Shown here piece after piece: positions 34,562-45,379 of a stretch of 64,000 nucleotides of DNA (within the stretch, counting starts at the first letter, position 1; the number at the start of each line of letters is the position of its first letter). The position numbers and the translations under genes are program-made. The DNA comes from Gautieria morchelliformis (taxonomy: Eukaryota > Basidiomycota > Agaricomycetes > Gomphales > Gomphaceae): NCBI GenBank assembly GCA_015179125.1, contig WHVA01000126.1, positions 1-64,000 of the forward strand, in the 5' to 3' direction. The notes under the pieces are model-generated. The model was not told the DNA's origin. It saw only the letters and a list, made by a program, of their open reading frames with translations, and did not search any database.

Positions 34562-35101
34562 TCAAGAGACCCACTCGCTCCGCACAAGCAACCCATCGGG
34601 CTGCACCATAAATTCGTACTGGTGGACCACCAGTTTCCCACGGGTACGGCGTCCCGCGCCTCCGCCTCTCCCCCGTCTCTGCTCGCCGTCCCTCGTACCG
34701 ACCAGCATGGATATTCTCCCGGCTTCTGAGCTCAAATTGAGCTCCGGGTCCAAGGAGGTATAATGTTGTATGTTGTTGCGAGGGCTGCTGCCCCCGCGAG
34801 CTGCCCGGCCTTGGGCCTTTCCACTCTTCGCCTTGATTTTGGCGTTCGCCTTTGACGCTCCATGTCGATGGCCCCCTCGAGCCGGGACTGTGTCGGCGAT
34901 CGGTGGCGGGTTCACAGTGGCCATGCGTGGCCCAGGTAGCCGCGGTAATGGGGCGGGTATGGGGGGCGGCGGAGTGGCTGGGCGTGACCAAGGCCTTAAA
35001 GGCGGTAGTGTCAGGCGGCGGCAATCCGCCGCTGCGAGTGCCAGGTCGTCGTTGTAGTCCAACCAGAGGTCAGACAAGCTGGGGAGGTTTGTGTTGTTCA
35101 T
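34562..35101 (-). CDS. Uncharacterised Pro/Arg-rich protein, tandem copy 2
   Basis: Same protein as copy 1, with a few substitutions (HRHG for HRRG, KAQG for KALG, a change near YEG). The upstream TATA sequence and 5' leader are retained. Frame conservation across three copies, despite silent and non-silent differences, argues that the protein is real. Confidence 0.55.
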   Translation of the reverse strand: MNNTNLPSLSDLWLDYNDDLALAAADCRRLTLPPLRPWSRPATPPPPIPAPLPRLPGPRMATVNPPPIADTVPARGGHRHGASKANAKIKAKSGKAQGRAARGGSSPRNNIQHYTSLDPELNLSSEAGRISMLVGTRDGEQRRGRGGGAGRRTRGKLVVHQYEFMVQPDGLLVRSEWVS

Positions 35102-35559
35102 AGCTTGGAACACGACTAAGTGAAAAGTGGTGGGGCGAAGAGACTGATATCAACAGCCTTATATATACGAAGAGAAGCGACGATACAGTACCTAATCAGA
35201 TGACACACAATCACTGGCTGGACGTGTTATCATCCGCATCCGCTTTCCTTTGTGTCAGCCACTTAGAAGCGAGTTGTATTAGTCGAAGCGATGCGACTGC
35301 GTCCATTACAGACCCCTATAAGTGACGCGTGACGACGTGGCTCACAATGAGATTGTGCTTCTGCCACTTCATGTGCCCTCTCACCTCTCACCTGTCAACA
35401 CCGCCTCCCGTGGCTCCCAATGGATTACCCCACAGAGTTTCGGAATAGCTCGACCATCGCAACATCGCGTGGAATGACGGGGACAAGCATGCGTCGCCCT
35501 TTATTTTCTCGGTATGGAGCCCATGCCTTAGCCTTGTCATCGTGCCGCAGAAGGATCTG

Positions 35560-36347
35560 CTTCGTTACGACTGCCTCGCAGTCGGGTCGGACATTGCAAA
35601 CATGGCCCTCCCTGTCGCTTTGACCCTTCTTGAATCAGGTCCAGCATTGTCACTCTGGAGCGATTCACGAGCTCTTTAGAGGCAGCGAGCGGCACGGTCT
35701 CCGGAGGAGATATTTATCTTTCGAGCTACAGCGGAATAGGCTTCTTTCATATTCGAACCATGTCGAGTAGGGTTGTGGATTCTTGGACGTAGCAAAGCTT
35801 TGAAGGATCGTACAGTGGCGTCAAGGGCCGTGTCAAGAGTCGGCACGGGCGAAGCTGCATGGTCACAGAGATGGGCTCCCCTCCCCGTCCAACCTCGCTG
35901 CATAGTTTCGTTACATTTTCAAGAACAAAGAGAAGATAACGAGCATGACTCTGGCTCGTGAGATATCTTCCATGGGGCTCATTCGAAGTAGTCGTGCTCA
36001 GCTTCTCGTCCTGGTAGTGCTTGACGATAGTGGCCGAAGTCATACTAGGGCAGAACATGGTCCCGAATATGACATGACATGATAGAGTTGAACTAGTAGA
36101 AAGGATGATGAATGGATGCGCACTCGACTACTAGCATGGTGGTCGCAGCGAAAGGAACTGATTGCATAATCAGACACCCGTCGTTAGAGCTCCTGCTCGT
36201 CATTGCACTTACACTATCAAATATTTCACGAACATCCTTCCCTGCAGGGCTGACAGATCCACCAATCATGAGAGACACCCGGTAACACGAAAAATATCGG
36301 AACCAATGATATGCAGCATGAATACTAGATAGCAAATGTTGATACAA
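35560..36347 (-). other. Second gene-like region of tandem unit 2
   Basis: Homologue of 33597-34383. The 36347-36093 frame is kept (MIGGSVSPAGKDVREIF). The 36058-35747 frame diverges after SEVGRGG because of small insertions relative to unit 1. An additional segment at 35418-35510 interrupts or extends the coding part relative to unit 1. Confidence 0.4.
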
Positions 36348-36525
36348 TATGCGACATTTGAAACAGACTTTCCCTTCTACCCTGGGAGACCATCACGCCC
36401 ATCCGCAAACTTACACGACACTGCAGAAATCGCCTGCAAGCTTGGTACTCGTTAGAACAGGGTTTGCGAGAGATCGTAACGATTCGGGTGCTCACCATTT
36501 GCAATATTCAGCAACTACATAAATG

Positions 36526-37065
36526 TCAGGAGACCCACTCGCTCCGCACAAGCAACCCATCGGGCTGCACCATAAATTCGTACTGGTGGACCACCAGTTT
36601 CCCACGGGTACGGCGTCCCGCGCCTCCGCTTCTCCCCCGTCTCTGCTCGCCGTCCCTCGTACCGACCAGCATGGATATTCTCCCGGCTTCTGAGCTCAAA
36701 TTGAGCTCCGGGTCCAAGGAGGTAGTGTGTTGTGTGTTGTTGCGAGGGCTGCTGCCCCCGCGAGCTGCCCGGCCTTGGGCCTTTCCACTCTTCGCCTTGA
36801 TTTTGGCGTTCGCCTTTGACGCTCCACGTCGATGGCCCCCTCGAGCCGGGACTGTGTCGGCGATCGGTGGCGGGTTCACAGTGGCCATGCGTGGCCCAGG
36901 TAGCCGCGGTAATGGGGCGGGTATGGGGGGCGGCGGAGTGGCTGGGCGTGACCAAGGCCTTAAAGGCGGTAGTGTCAGGCGGCGGCAATCCGCCGCTGCG
37001 AGTGCCAGGTCGTCGTTGTAGTCCAACCAGAGGTCAGACAAGCTGGGGAGGTTTGTGTTGTTCAT
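36526..37065 (-). CDS. Uncharacterised Pro/Arg-rich protein, tandem copy 3
   Basis: 183-codon frame as in copies 1 and 2, with the ATG at 37065 preferred. Its promoter region is present up to about 37275, where homology to the other units ends, so the upstream second gene is absent from this unit. Confidence 0.55.
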   Translation of the reverse strand: MNNTNLPSLSDLWLDYNDDLALAAADCRRLTLPPLRPWSRPATPPPPIPAPLPRLPGPRMATVNPPPIADTVPARGGHRRGASKANAKIKAKSGKAQGRAARGGSSPRNNTQHTTSLDPELNLSSEAGRISMLVGTRDGEQRRGRSGGAGRRTRGKLVVHQYEFMVQPDGLLVRSEWVS

Positions 37066-37279
37066 AGCTTGGAACACGACTAAGTGAAAAGTGGTGGGGC
37101 GAAGAGACTGATAGCAGCAGCCTTATATACACGAAGAGAAGCGACGATACAGTACCTAATCAGATGACACACAATCACTGGCTGGACGTGTTATCATCCG
37201 CATCCGCTTTCCTTTGTGTCAGCCACTTAGAAGCGAGTTGTATTAGTCGAAGCTATGCTACTGCTTCCATTACAGATCC

Positions 37280-38200
37280 CCCACGTGTAAATGTCAAGCA
37301 AGTGAGAAACTAAGTTATAGCAGCTTTTGGGGGCTCGGCCCATCACTATTGCTGCGTGAAGGACTCTTGCCGCAGTGAGGCTGCTGGCCTGTGGACAATC
37401 GGACGCTGACGAGATTATACAGTAGATGATAAATTAGTATGTGTCTCGTGGTGTATTTGGAAGACCCGAGCCATCATGCATCAAACCTTATGATCCTGAC
37501 TTCTTACGAAACCGCGCAAACGGTCCATAAGCGGTCGTACTTAGCAGTTTCTTTCATCCCGCTCCAATCGAGGCGTCATCTGCATCGATACACGCATCTT
37601 GCACGCCTAGTACAACTCAAATTCTATATGCGGTGGTACTTTGAAGCTTGTTCTGGTTCCAATCAACGCGTCGTCTGGCAGTGCATCGACACGTGGGGCA
37701 CCAACACATGGGGGACCAACGCGTTGTCTCACAGTGCATCGACACGTGGGTACCAACGCGTCGTTTGCAAATGCATCGACACATCAGGCACCAACGCGTC
37801 GTCCGGCAGTGCAAGGATACACGCAACTTGGAGCACCTACAGGCTACAACTTGAATTGGGATTAGCGAGAATATCGGGTCGATCCGGATCACTAACACCG
37901 CACCACACAGTCCTTGCGTTCCCGAGTCTTGTCCTGCAGCCTAAAAGGATATAGTACGGGTGGAATAACCGCCTTGCTCCATATGCGCCTCTGCCATCAA
38001 CCGCCCCTCAGATGCTCGCCGCGTTCCCGTGCAAGAGTAATGGGCTGTTGATCCTCAATGCATCCAAGCAACTGCGCATCAACTCCAGGTATCAACAATG
38101 CATGTATACCCATCACTACTGCAGCAGATATTCTTCGGGGTAAGAACGTGTGAGAACTAGATGACGCTAGTAGAATATTTGCTCACCACGCCTTGGGGGC
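37280..38200. other. Non-coding stretch with a minisatellite
   Basis: No supported gene. A 171-codon plus-strand frame (37439-37954) runs through a tandem repeat at 37663-37826 and is probably a by-product of it. Confidence 0.4.
37663..37826 (+). repeat. Minisatellite, about 42-bp period
   Basis: Units begin caacgcgtcgt and contain gcatcgacacgtggg; four degenerate units, the first longer by about 15 bp (extra caacacatgggggac). Confidence 0.7.
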
Positions 38201-38207
38201 ATAAAAG

Positions 38208-38327
38208 GGCTTTCTGAAATTAGAGAACCTGCCACTTGGTGCCACCAAGTGACAGGATCTCTAATTTCAGAAAGCCGGTGCAGTGGATCTCTCAAAGCGA
38301 TACAATCTGTATCGATTTGAGAAATCC
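38208..38327. repeat. Two consecutive long hairpins
   Basis: First: ggctttctgaaattagaga pairs with tctctaatttcagaaagcc, the stem continuing through cctg.cacttggtg/caccaagtg.cagg around a tiny loop (38208-38276). Second: ggat.tctcaaa.cgatacaatctgtatcg.tttgaga.atcc (38285-38327). Both stems have only a few mismatches. Confidence 0.85.
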
Positions 38328-38505
38328 GGTACGCCAATTGATTACACTTTTCACTAATCTCCCTTCCAGAGTGGTGGCACGACTACGATTCTGAAAATTC
38401 CCATCCACACGATTATAGTACTGTATCCGACAGTGACAACAGCAAAGAGGACTGCCATCCGTGGTGTGATTATGTAAGCCAAGTGCCGCCCTAGCAAAGC
38501 CGGGC

Positions 38506-38739
38506 TGTAAGGACCCGGGCTAGCTTACTAACGCCGAGCCCTTACAGACTCCGACCAGCTAAAGATAGAACTAGAAAAACATATAAGATCAGACAAATTT
38601 CCTGTATATAATTCGAGACTCTTAGTACCCACCTATCGAAGGTTGACTCAGACTGGTTATATCGAGTGTTGCACCCCTTAAGAGCTCGGTTTCCACAGTC
38701 TGTCGCTATACTTTGAGCTCCGACTCACACTTCCTTACA
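38506..38739 (+). repeat. LTR-B (5' LTR of a gypsy element)
   Basis: 234 bp, TGTAAGGA...TCCTTACA. The inverted counterpart at 41792-42032 shares the first 140 bases closely, which supports the boundary. A gag frame starting MVTRSG follows about 107 bp downstream. Confidence 0.65.
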
Positions 38740-38846
38740 TTTTTTAACCTACTCACCGTCAACATCGAACTCGACACGGACTGATCACCCGCTGTTGAGT
38801 ACCCCAAAATCCAATTTTTTTTCTCTAACAACTTGAACATAGGAAC

Positions 38847-40290
38847 ATGGTGACTCGCTCCGGAAGAAGCTACGCTGAGCCTCACCACAACCCAACGGCG
38901 CCGTCGAACAGCGGAAGCACTCCGCGGGACGTCGAAGAATCTTCGAACGATCCCAAAACGACTGAGATTAGCCCACTCACTTCGGTAAGTCGGTCTATCT
39001 CACCTGTACCCGACTACGTCGGAAGAGAGGGTGTGCCTGCAACGGCAACCTCTAGATTAGTCATCGACCCCGTCGACGACAGCTCGCTCCCTCCAGAGTC
39101 GATGCTGGAGCAGCGAGCGGTGCTCACGCCCCTGGCGTTGGATGCACGCTCAGTCGCCCCTGCTTAGCGGACAGAGCAGACGATATGTCCGAGAGGACAT
39201 CTAGACACACGCTGCCGGGCTTGATCGACTACACGTCCCCCACTGAGAGCGGCTCGGAGCCCGAGGGAAAGCACGATCAGGGTGACGGCTCACCGACGAA
39301 AGCCAATAGCCACAACGAGTCGCTATTCTTCCCCGGCTGGTTTTCCAACGACGAGTCAGCGACGGAAGGAACGGACAGAGAAGAGGAACGCCCCTCAACG
39401 CCCAGGTGGTCTGACTACGATGGATCAGAAGACCCTTTTGGGACAATCCCAGAGGGTTGGGTAAATGAGCCAGCTAGGGGCAAATCGAGACGTCGCGCCG
39501 CCCGTAGACCAAAGGTCGACGAGCTGGACGTGTACAAGACCTTTATGATGGGAATAATAGAGGACATGGATTCTGAAACTCTGCGCAATATGATAAGGAG
39601 ACGGGCTGACCTAGTAGAAAACCTACCCACCAAAAATCATGAGACCTCTGTAACCTCAACAGGGAACGTCACCTCGGAGCCAACCACGACGTCAAAGAGG
39701 ACGCACGGATCGCGTCTCACGGCAAAAGAAAAGGGGAAGTGGAGGGCGACTTCGCTCCCCGAAGCAAGGCCTGAGGAATCGGATGAGGACAACGTACTAC
39801 CGGACGAGCAAGTCGCCTTGAAACTACACCAGATTCTCAACGGCAACGTAAGCGCAGATCCACAGGCAAGGGGTAACTTACATAACCCTAAGAGGACTAC
39901 AGCAGTGCTACCAGGTGTTTACCAGTTGAGGAATATGAAGCCAGGCGATACGGCTCAACCATCCCTACCAAAAAAAGATATCAGCCTCCTGCAACTGCGC
40001 AGATACCACGGGATGGATACCTTGCAAAAACGCTGTTTAGTAAGAAATTCCCCCCCGCGGACCTTGACATTGATTCAGACGAGTCGGATACTACTTCCTC
40101 AAGTGACTCAATGGCCAGATACAGAGCTAAACGAAAGAAACAAGCTTACAAGGAAAAACTAAAACTTCGCATGAAGAAAGCTTCGAGTGTAAAAATCTCG
40201 GAGCCGGATCCGTACGATGGCTCTGCTGACTTCGACGCGTTCGAACAATGGACCTTCGAGGTTAACAACTGGTTTGAAATGACTGACTTC
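38847..40290 (+). pseudogene. Gypsy gag, LTR-B element, truncated
   Basis: MVTRSGRSYAEP is a frequent gag start in agaricomycete gypsy elements. A TAG at 39165-39167 ends the first frame and a second opens at 39185 (MSERTSRH). A frameshift in a C-run near 40050 leads to KISEPDPYDGSADFDAFEQW and FEVNNWFEMTDF, the start of the capsid (retrotransposon gag) domain. The sequence stops abruptly near 40290 at a head-to-head junction with another gag. Pol is absent. Confidence 0.75.
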
Positions 40291-40294
40291 CCTA

Positions 40295-40949
40295 CCAGTC
40301 GACGAGGGCGAACGGATCCATGGGCGGGTTCGAAATAGTTGAGAGCCGTGCCTTGGAGGTAGGAAAGGGCGTAGTTGACCTTTCGTTCGTTGTCGGGAAA
40401 GGCGTCGGGACGATCGTGGAAGTTGAGTTGAAGCTGGACCAAAAAAGGCTGGAGCTTCTTGGGGTTGGAACCGTCGAATTGATCCGGTTCACAGACTTTT
40501 GTCTTGGAGTGTGGAGCTTGGGCCGGGCACTGTAGTTGGCCGGCTAGCATGGCGATAGCTTGTGCAAGATCCAGAACTGGTGTGGGCAGAACTGGGTTGG
40601 TGGGAATGGGAGGTGGAGGACCGCCTGGGGGACTGCCGGGGGGGCCACCATGAGGGCCGGGAGGTGGTCCTGGTGGAGGTGGTGGAGGTGGAGCTGGGCG
40701 TCGGAATGACACTGCTGTTTGTTCACCGCTGCTGCTTGACGTGTTTCCGTTGTAGTTGGGATTGTCGTCGGGATTAGCGTCAGGAACCTCTTTGAAGCGT
40801 TGCGGAATAGCGTTGGAAAGCTCATCATCGGCACGAGAGCTGCTGGAGGGTTCCACATGCCTTGGTGCTGCGGATCTAAGGCTGCCAAAATAAGAGAGAG
40901 CTTCGACAGCTCCTGCTCGAGCTGAAGTAGCTGTGGTACGAGGAGGCAT
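40295..40949 (-). pseudogene. Gypsy gag, LTR-C element, truncated
   Basis: Starts MPPRTTATSARAG at 40949, only 34 bp after the end of LTR-C. A Pro/Gly-rich stretch precedes the capsid domain: VCEPDQFDGSNPKKLQPFL, LNFHDRP, VNYALSYLQGTALNYFEP. The next expected piece, PFALVDW, is present in another frame, so a small frameshift lies near 40320, and the gag ends at about 40295. The open frame reads on into the antisense of the neighbouring gag, which is an artefact of the junction. Confidence 0.8.
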
Positions 40950-40982
40950 AGTGATAGTTATCGGGTGGGAAACAGATAATAC

Positions 40983-41627
40983 TGTTACGTATTGAGATTT
41001 CCACTAAGTTGGAACTGGAAAGGACAGTGGCTTCAACTTATAGGTTGCACCCCCAATGAACTATTGTCCTAAGTATTTTGGAAATGGGTCGGAAGTCGGA
41101 AAGTATTGAACTAAGGGTTGGTCGGAACTTGAGTCGGAACTGAAGTGGAAGGCGGAGAGATGGATGTCTTGCTAGACTCACTGTACTAAGAACAGGAGAT
41201 GGAGCGAAGGAAATCAAGTATCGAAGGTGATTATCTGATTGCAGAATAACAGACATACATGACAGGCTTTTATACAAAGAGCTGAGACAACAGGTAATGA
41301 GATGGTACTAAGCAAATTCTGGGGGGAGTGGAAGTCGGGTAGACATGCGTGGGAACTAACTAATTGGGAACAATGGGACTACAAGGGGGGTTCAGGGTAA
41401 GGTAAAACAATGGCAAAAGAACAAGGGGTTGGAAAACATATCTGACAACGAACTACAAGGGTGACCGGATATATGATCTTGATGAACGATGAAGCGGGTC
41501 TGGAGTGTCCGAGTAATAGAGTCGAAAGAACAAGGGAGTAGAACAAGGGGCGGAATGTCGGAATTATCAGAGGGGCGGAAAGTGTGCGGAACTGAGGGTC
41601 GGAAATCGGAAATGCACGGTCGTAACA
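40983..41627 (-). repeat. LTR-C (5' LTR of a minus-strand gypsy element)
   Basis: 645 bp bounded by tgttacg (40983) and cgtaaca (41621-41627), a perfect 7-bp terminal inverted repeat. On the minus strand it contains a TATA box (gtataaaagcc, near 41265). It lies just upstream of the gag start at 40949. No second LTR is in the window. Confidence 0.75.
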
Positions 41628-41659
41628 GGAGACTAGGGTTCTCTATAGTGGGGGAGGGT

Positions 41660-41776
41660 GTAAATATAGATATTTACCTGTGTTGCCACGAGGCAACACA
41701 TAATAGCTGGTATAGTGCCAGTGGGTCCTCGCAGACCCACTGTATAGTTCTTGTGTGGGAATCCCCTGGGATTCCC
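41660..41776. repeat. Cluster of short palindromes
   Basis: At least four perfect or nearly perfect stems in 117 bp: gtaaatatagatatttac (41660-41677), gtgttgccacgaggcaacac (41680-41699), agtgggtcc..gacccact (41720-41741) and gggaatcccctgggattccc (41757-41776). A weaker ctgg/ccag pair lies between them. Confidence 0.85.
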
Positions 41777-41791
41777 CAGCTTAACTTTACC

Positions 41792-42032
41792 TGTAACCGT
41801 CACTACGTCGTATTAGAATTGCCATAGTTTGGTCGAGTTCTACTGCCTTGTGATAACACAATTAATAAGCCACCCATCTTACACAAATGTCAACATGTGA
41901 TATATGGGTACTAAGAGTCTCGAATATTTACAGGTAATTGGTCTGATCTTATATATGTTTTCCTCATTCTATCTTTGGTTCGGTCGGAGTCTGTAAGGGC
42001 TCGATGTTAGTAAGCTAGCCCAGATCCTTACA
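41792..42032 (-). repeat. LTR-B related LTR, reverse orientation
   Basis: On the minus strand it starts TGTAAGGATCTGGGCTAGC and ends CGGTTACA, about 241 bp. It matches the LTR at 38506 closely over its first half and more loosely afterwards. No gag of the same family follows, so it may be a solo or orphan LTR. Confidence 0.6.
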
Positions 42033-42424
42033 GTCATCAACGCGTCAGTGCACGGAAGTGCCGCCCGGGAGCTCCAGATCCCAACAGTATGTCTCACTGG
42101 CTCACAAGGATAATGGCTTTACTCCATCATTTATCCACATCCCCACTTATGCACCTAGCTTATCACTGGTGTACATGGATCATGGTGATACCATACCACT
42201 TGTACCTACGAAGTGAATTGATTTTAGATACTGTAGCCACTCCATAGCCATCATCCCCAGATGATATGCTTGTCCTAGGGCTTAAGCTCCTTTCAACTGT
42301 GTTAATGCTAGTTTTTCTGCTCTTTACGCTGTCGGAACCAGACCAACTGTAAAATGATCAGTCAACTCACCGAAATAAATGTTCCTGTAAATGCCAATTA
42401 TATCCTTGGACAACCAACTTAATT
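42033..42424. other. 3' flank of the F-box gene
   Basis: No gene seen. It contains the 11-bp string aagtgccgccc (42056-42066), also present at 38481-38491 beside the other LTR-B copy. Confidence 0.4.
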
Positions 42425-43758
42425 CTAGGGCTCATCGCAAAATATACACGGGGAAACATATAGCTCAGACGACGACACTCTAACGCCTCGTGTTTCCAAT
42501 AATGGATGATCATAAACCATGTTGTCACTCAGGTCAACCACCTCGGCAGGTTTGTGTGAGCAATTCCAGGCAACATCGCCAACCTCAATATTGATGTACA
42601 GCGCCCGCAGAAACTGGAAATGTGGTCCCCCAAGGACGCTGTACACTTCACGCCAAGCTGCCCAGTCCAGTTGCGTATTGTAGTCATAGAAAGGATCCAC
42701 GCGTAATTCCATATTATGTATACGGTTGGATGGATTGACAGTAGACAGGACCTTCCTGAAGGTGGATAGGGTGTCACTTCCCATATCGATCTGAACCACA
42801 CTTAGGATTTCAATATTCACATTGAATGCCAGATTGACCAAGACCGGTACTGTTGCTCACAAGTCAGGAAGGTTTTTGTATTCAATCAAACAGGTGGTCA
42901 CTCACACACATGTGGCAGGATAATAGAGACGTGCTTGAGGGAGCTGCCAATGCCGCAAAGTAGCCGGTTGACACTGTCATCTTGGGTCATAGGGAGGTGT
43001 ATGTGCAATGTATGAATGTGCGATACGTCCAAATGTGGTCGAGGTCCAAGGAGCCAGTTAACAAATATGGACCTGCACCCCATGTCCAGGCGAGTGAGGT
43101 GAGGAATGCGATGCCGGTCAAACTCCTCTTTATTGTCCTCCGCTTGTTTGGTTTCAGCTTTGAAAGATTGCGGAGGAACCCATGACGTTTCGATATTGCC
43201 TAAGTAGAGGCCTATTGGGCCTCTGGCGTGATTTATAAAGTTCGTAAAGTCGTCCATGCAGATAAATTGAGCGTAGTGGATAGATACAAACGCCATCGAG
43301 GGCAGCTCGAGTACCCGGCAAAGCGATTGTCTGAAATCTCCTGCCAAGCCGGAGATGTTGAGTTTCTGCAAATGGGTGAACTTGTGCAATAGTGAGGAGA
43401 GTCGTTTGTCTATCGCATTCCAAGCTGGGGGACGGTGCTCGTGGTACATAGGGTCTCCATAGTTCTCCAAGTCAGGTAGCTCCAGCACTCGGATGTAACT
43501 GGCAAGATGGGGTGAGTAGAGTAGAACCTGATCCAGTCGCTGGATTTTTGCTTCCAGCTTGGAAAGGCGTGGAAGCCTTATGTGGTGAAAGAGGCGACGT
43601 TGGCTTGAGGGAAGCCATATACGGCAAACCAGCGAGCAGCTGTGCATGTGAGAGCGGATCCTATAGTCCTCGTTAACATGACCGATAATGTCATCAATGA
43701 GTTCTATGGCTAGACTGTTCATGGATCCTCGCAGGATTGCCGTGGTAGTAGCATTCAC
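42425..43758 (-). CDS. F-box protein, two exons
   Basis: Exon 1 43758-42906 and exon 2 42849-42425, joined by a 56-bp GT-AG intron (GTGAGT...CAACAG) in phase 1; 425 codons in all. An N-terminal F-box follows the Met at codon 13 (NSLAIELIDDIIGHV, SLVCRIWLPSSQRRLFHHI). The rest is a leucine-rich region with spaced L..L.I elements, typical of the large basidiomycete F-box/LRR-like families that recruit substrates to SCF ubiquitin ligases through Skp1. Either ATG at 43758 or 43722 could be the start. No stop or frameshift, so this is the best candidate for an intact host gene here. The substrate cannot be told. Confidence 0.85.
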
Positions 43759-45379
43759 TTCAGGATGTGTTGGCTTGGCGCTGAACGGCGAAGCTAAGTA
43801 CCCAGAATCTGAGGTGTAACGTGCCTCAGATATCCCGCTTGGATATGTATCAGTATGTACTCACCCCCACCGTGGAAGACTATTCGTAGTCCTAAATCCC
43901 TATGAAATAACTGTGCAAAGTTAGTGCGCGTGCGGAAAGAGAGCTGAGGCGTGACGTGTGTCACGGTGTTGACGCGAGTGCTGACGTTGTAGCGGCCCTA
44001 GCCGGTATTCAGCGAACGGCAGTGTGCTGAAGCATGGTTGCGCGTGGGTAGTCAGTTCATTTCACGGAAATACCGTACGTACACCATCCCACCTTGGACC
44101 CGTAGCCAGATCTTCCGTCGTTATATGTTCCCGTCCACCTCTCCGTGCCTGGCCCAGGTCCTTCTATTACATCTCCGTCCCCACCCCTGCGGGAAATGAT
44201 CGAATATCTGGCTTGCTGACCCGTCATCACACCCCGGCGAGTCGGATACCCACACAACATCTGCCATTACTAAACCATCCTCGTCCCGTCACACCACGCT
44301 CTCCACGGGGACGTCTATCATAGTAAGTATGGCCCGGTCACACAAGCTGTAGCGTACTTCGTGATTGCGTGTCACCCGATCCTATACCCACGTCCGAGCG
44401 CATTCCGAAGAATCACAGCGACAGACGCCAAGCCTGCGGCCCAAATGTCATGTCTCCCATGACCTCAACGTCCCACCCTAGGCAACGATGTCACTATCTA
44501 ACAGCCCGGAGAACAATCAAAATAACAATACCTGTACCACGGGCGATGTTTGCCTGAAATAATATGTCCCAGATCAGGCCGGAGTCACGGTGCGGGGACG
44601 ACGCGCACTAAGTAACTCTGCCTCGGAGGCGGGGAGAAATGATACGCTCATGTCTGAGTTCACAGGACGAGATGAAAGAGTTTGAGAGCAAAACATGTCT
44701 TTGCTCTCAAAGTCTTTCGCCCCTTCACCCGAGATAACGCGACCCACCAGCGTACCGATGGGGTCTGGCGTTCGAGACGAGCTGCCTGGAAGAGTGTACC
44801 AGTTAGAATCATGGTAGTTGTTTCAGATCAGAGAGGAAGACACCAAGTATTAATAGGCCGACACTACGGTGCAGATTCGTTCGTCAAGGGTACTTACATC
44901 ATCGAGGAGTATATGAATTAGAGCGGGCAGGTCAGAGAGCAAAGCACGTAGGTACCGCGCGCGTAGGTTCGTTCGATTGTGGTGATGCCCTTACTGCGTG
45001 AATCGTAGCTGGCTTTTGCGTGAATACTTGCGTCGTGCACCCTTCATAGCAGGTCCACTTATTCCGAACCACGTACGGTGTGCCGAAGTCTGGCAATGTG
45101 TTGCTGCCATGCTGGAGGATCGTCCTATGCCAGTCCCAACCCTCGAAAAACAGCCACAGCTCATATCAACGCGGCCCAACGCAAAGCAATACCCCACACT
45201 GTAGGAAGAATGGGCACTTAAAATAAGTACTTTTTGCACTAGTACTTATTTTCAGTAGCTTTTTTCACCCCAAAATCAGTTTCAAGGAAATAATTTTAGC
45301 TAACACCAAAATTAACTACATTTACGCACTTAAATTAGGCTACCCAAATGCAGCAGTCCAAGTCACTGTAGTACGCCGT
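43759..45379. other. Gene-poor region with two perfect hairpins
   Basis: No reading frame with recognisable domains. Hairpins: tttgagagcaaa/tttgctctcaaa at 44681-44711 with a 7-base loop, and aaaataagtact/agtacttatttt at 45220-45252. Confidence 0.5.

Larger units (their letters stand above)
32470..37280 (-). repeat. Tandem triplication of a 1.85-1.96-kb gene-containing unit
   Basis: Three head-to-tail copies: about 32470-34305, 34306-36270 and 36271-37280 (the last one shorter). The 183-codon frame recurs at offsets of 1848 and 1964 bp. Units differ by point changes and small indels; unit 2 has about 95 bp near 35418-35510 that unit 1 lacks. The right edge breaks at about 37275, just after the shared promoter region of unit 3. 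Confidence 0.95.

Noticed and set aside
37439-37954. 171-codon frame as a coding gene
   Set aside because: Most of it is the translation of a minisatellite in which alternative frames are also open; no domain or splice support.
40146-40949. 267-codon minus-strand frame taken as one gene
   Set aside because: It is two unrelated pieces: a real gag up to about 40295 and then the antisense of another gag.
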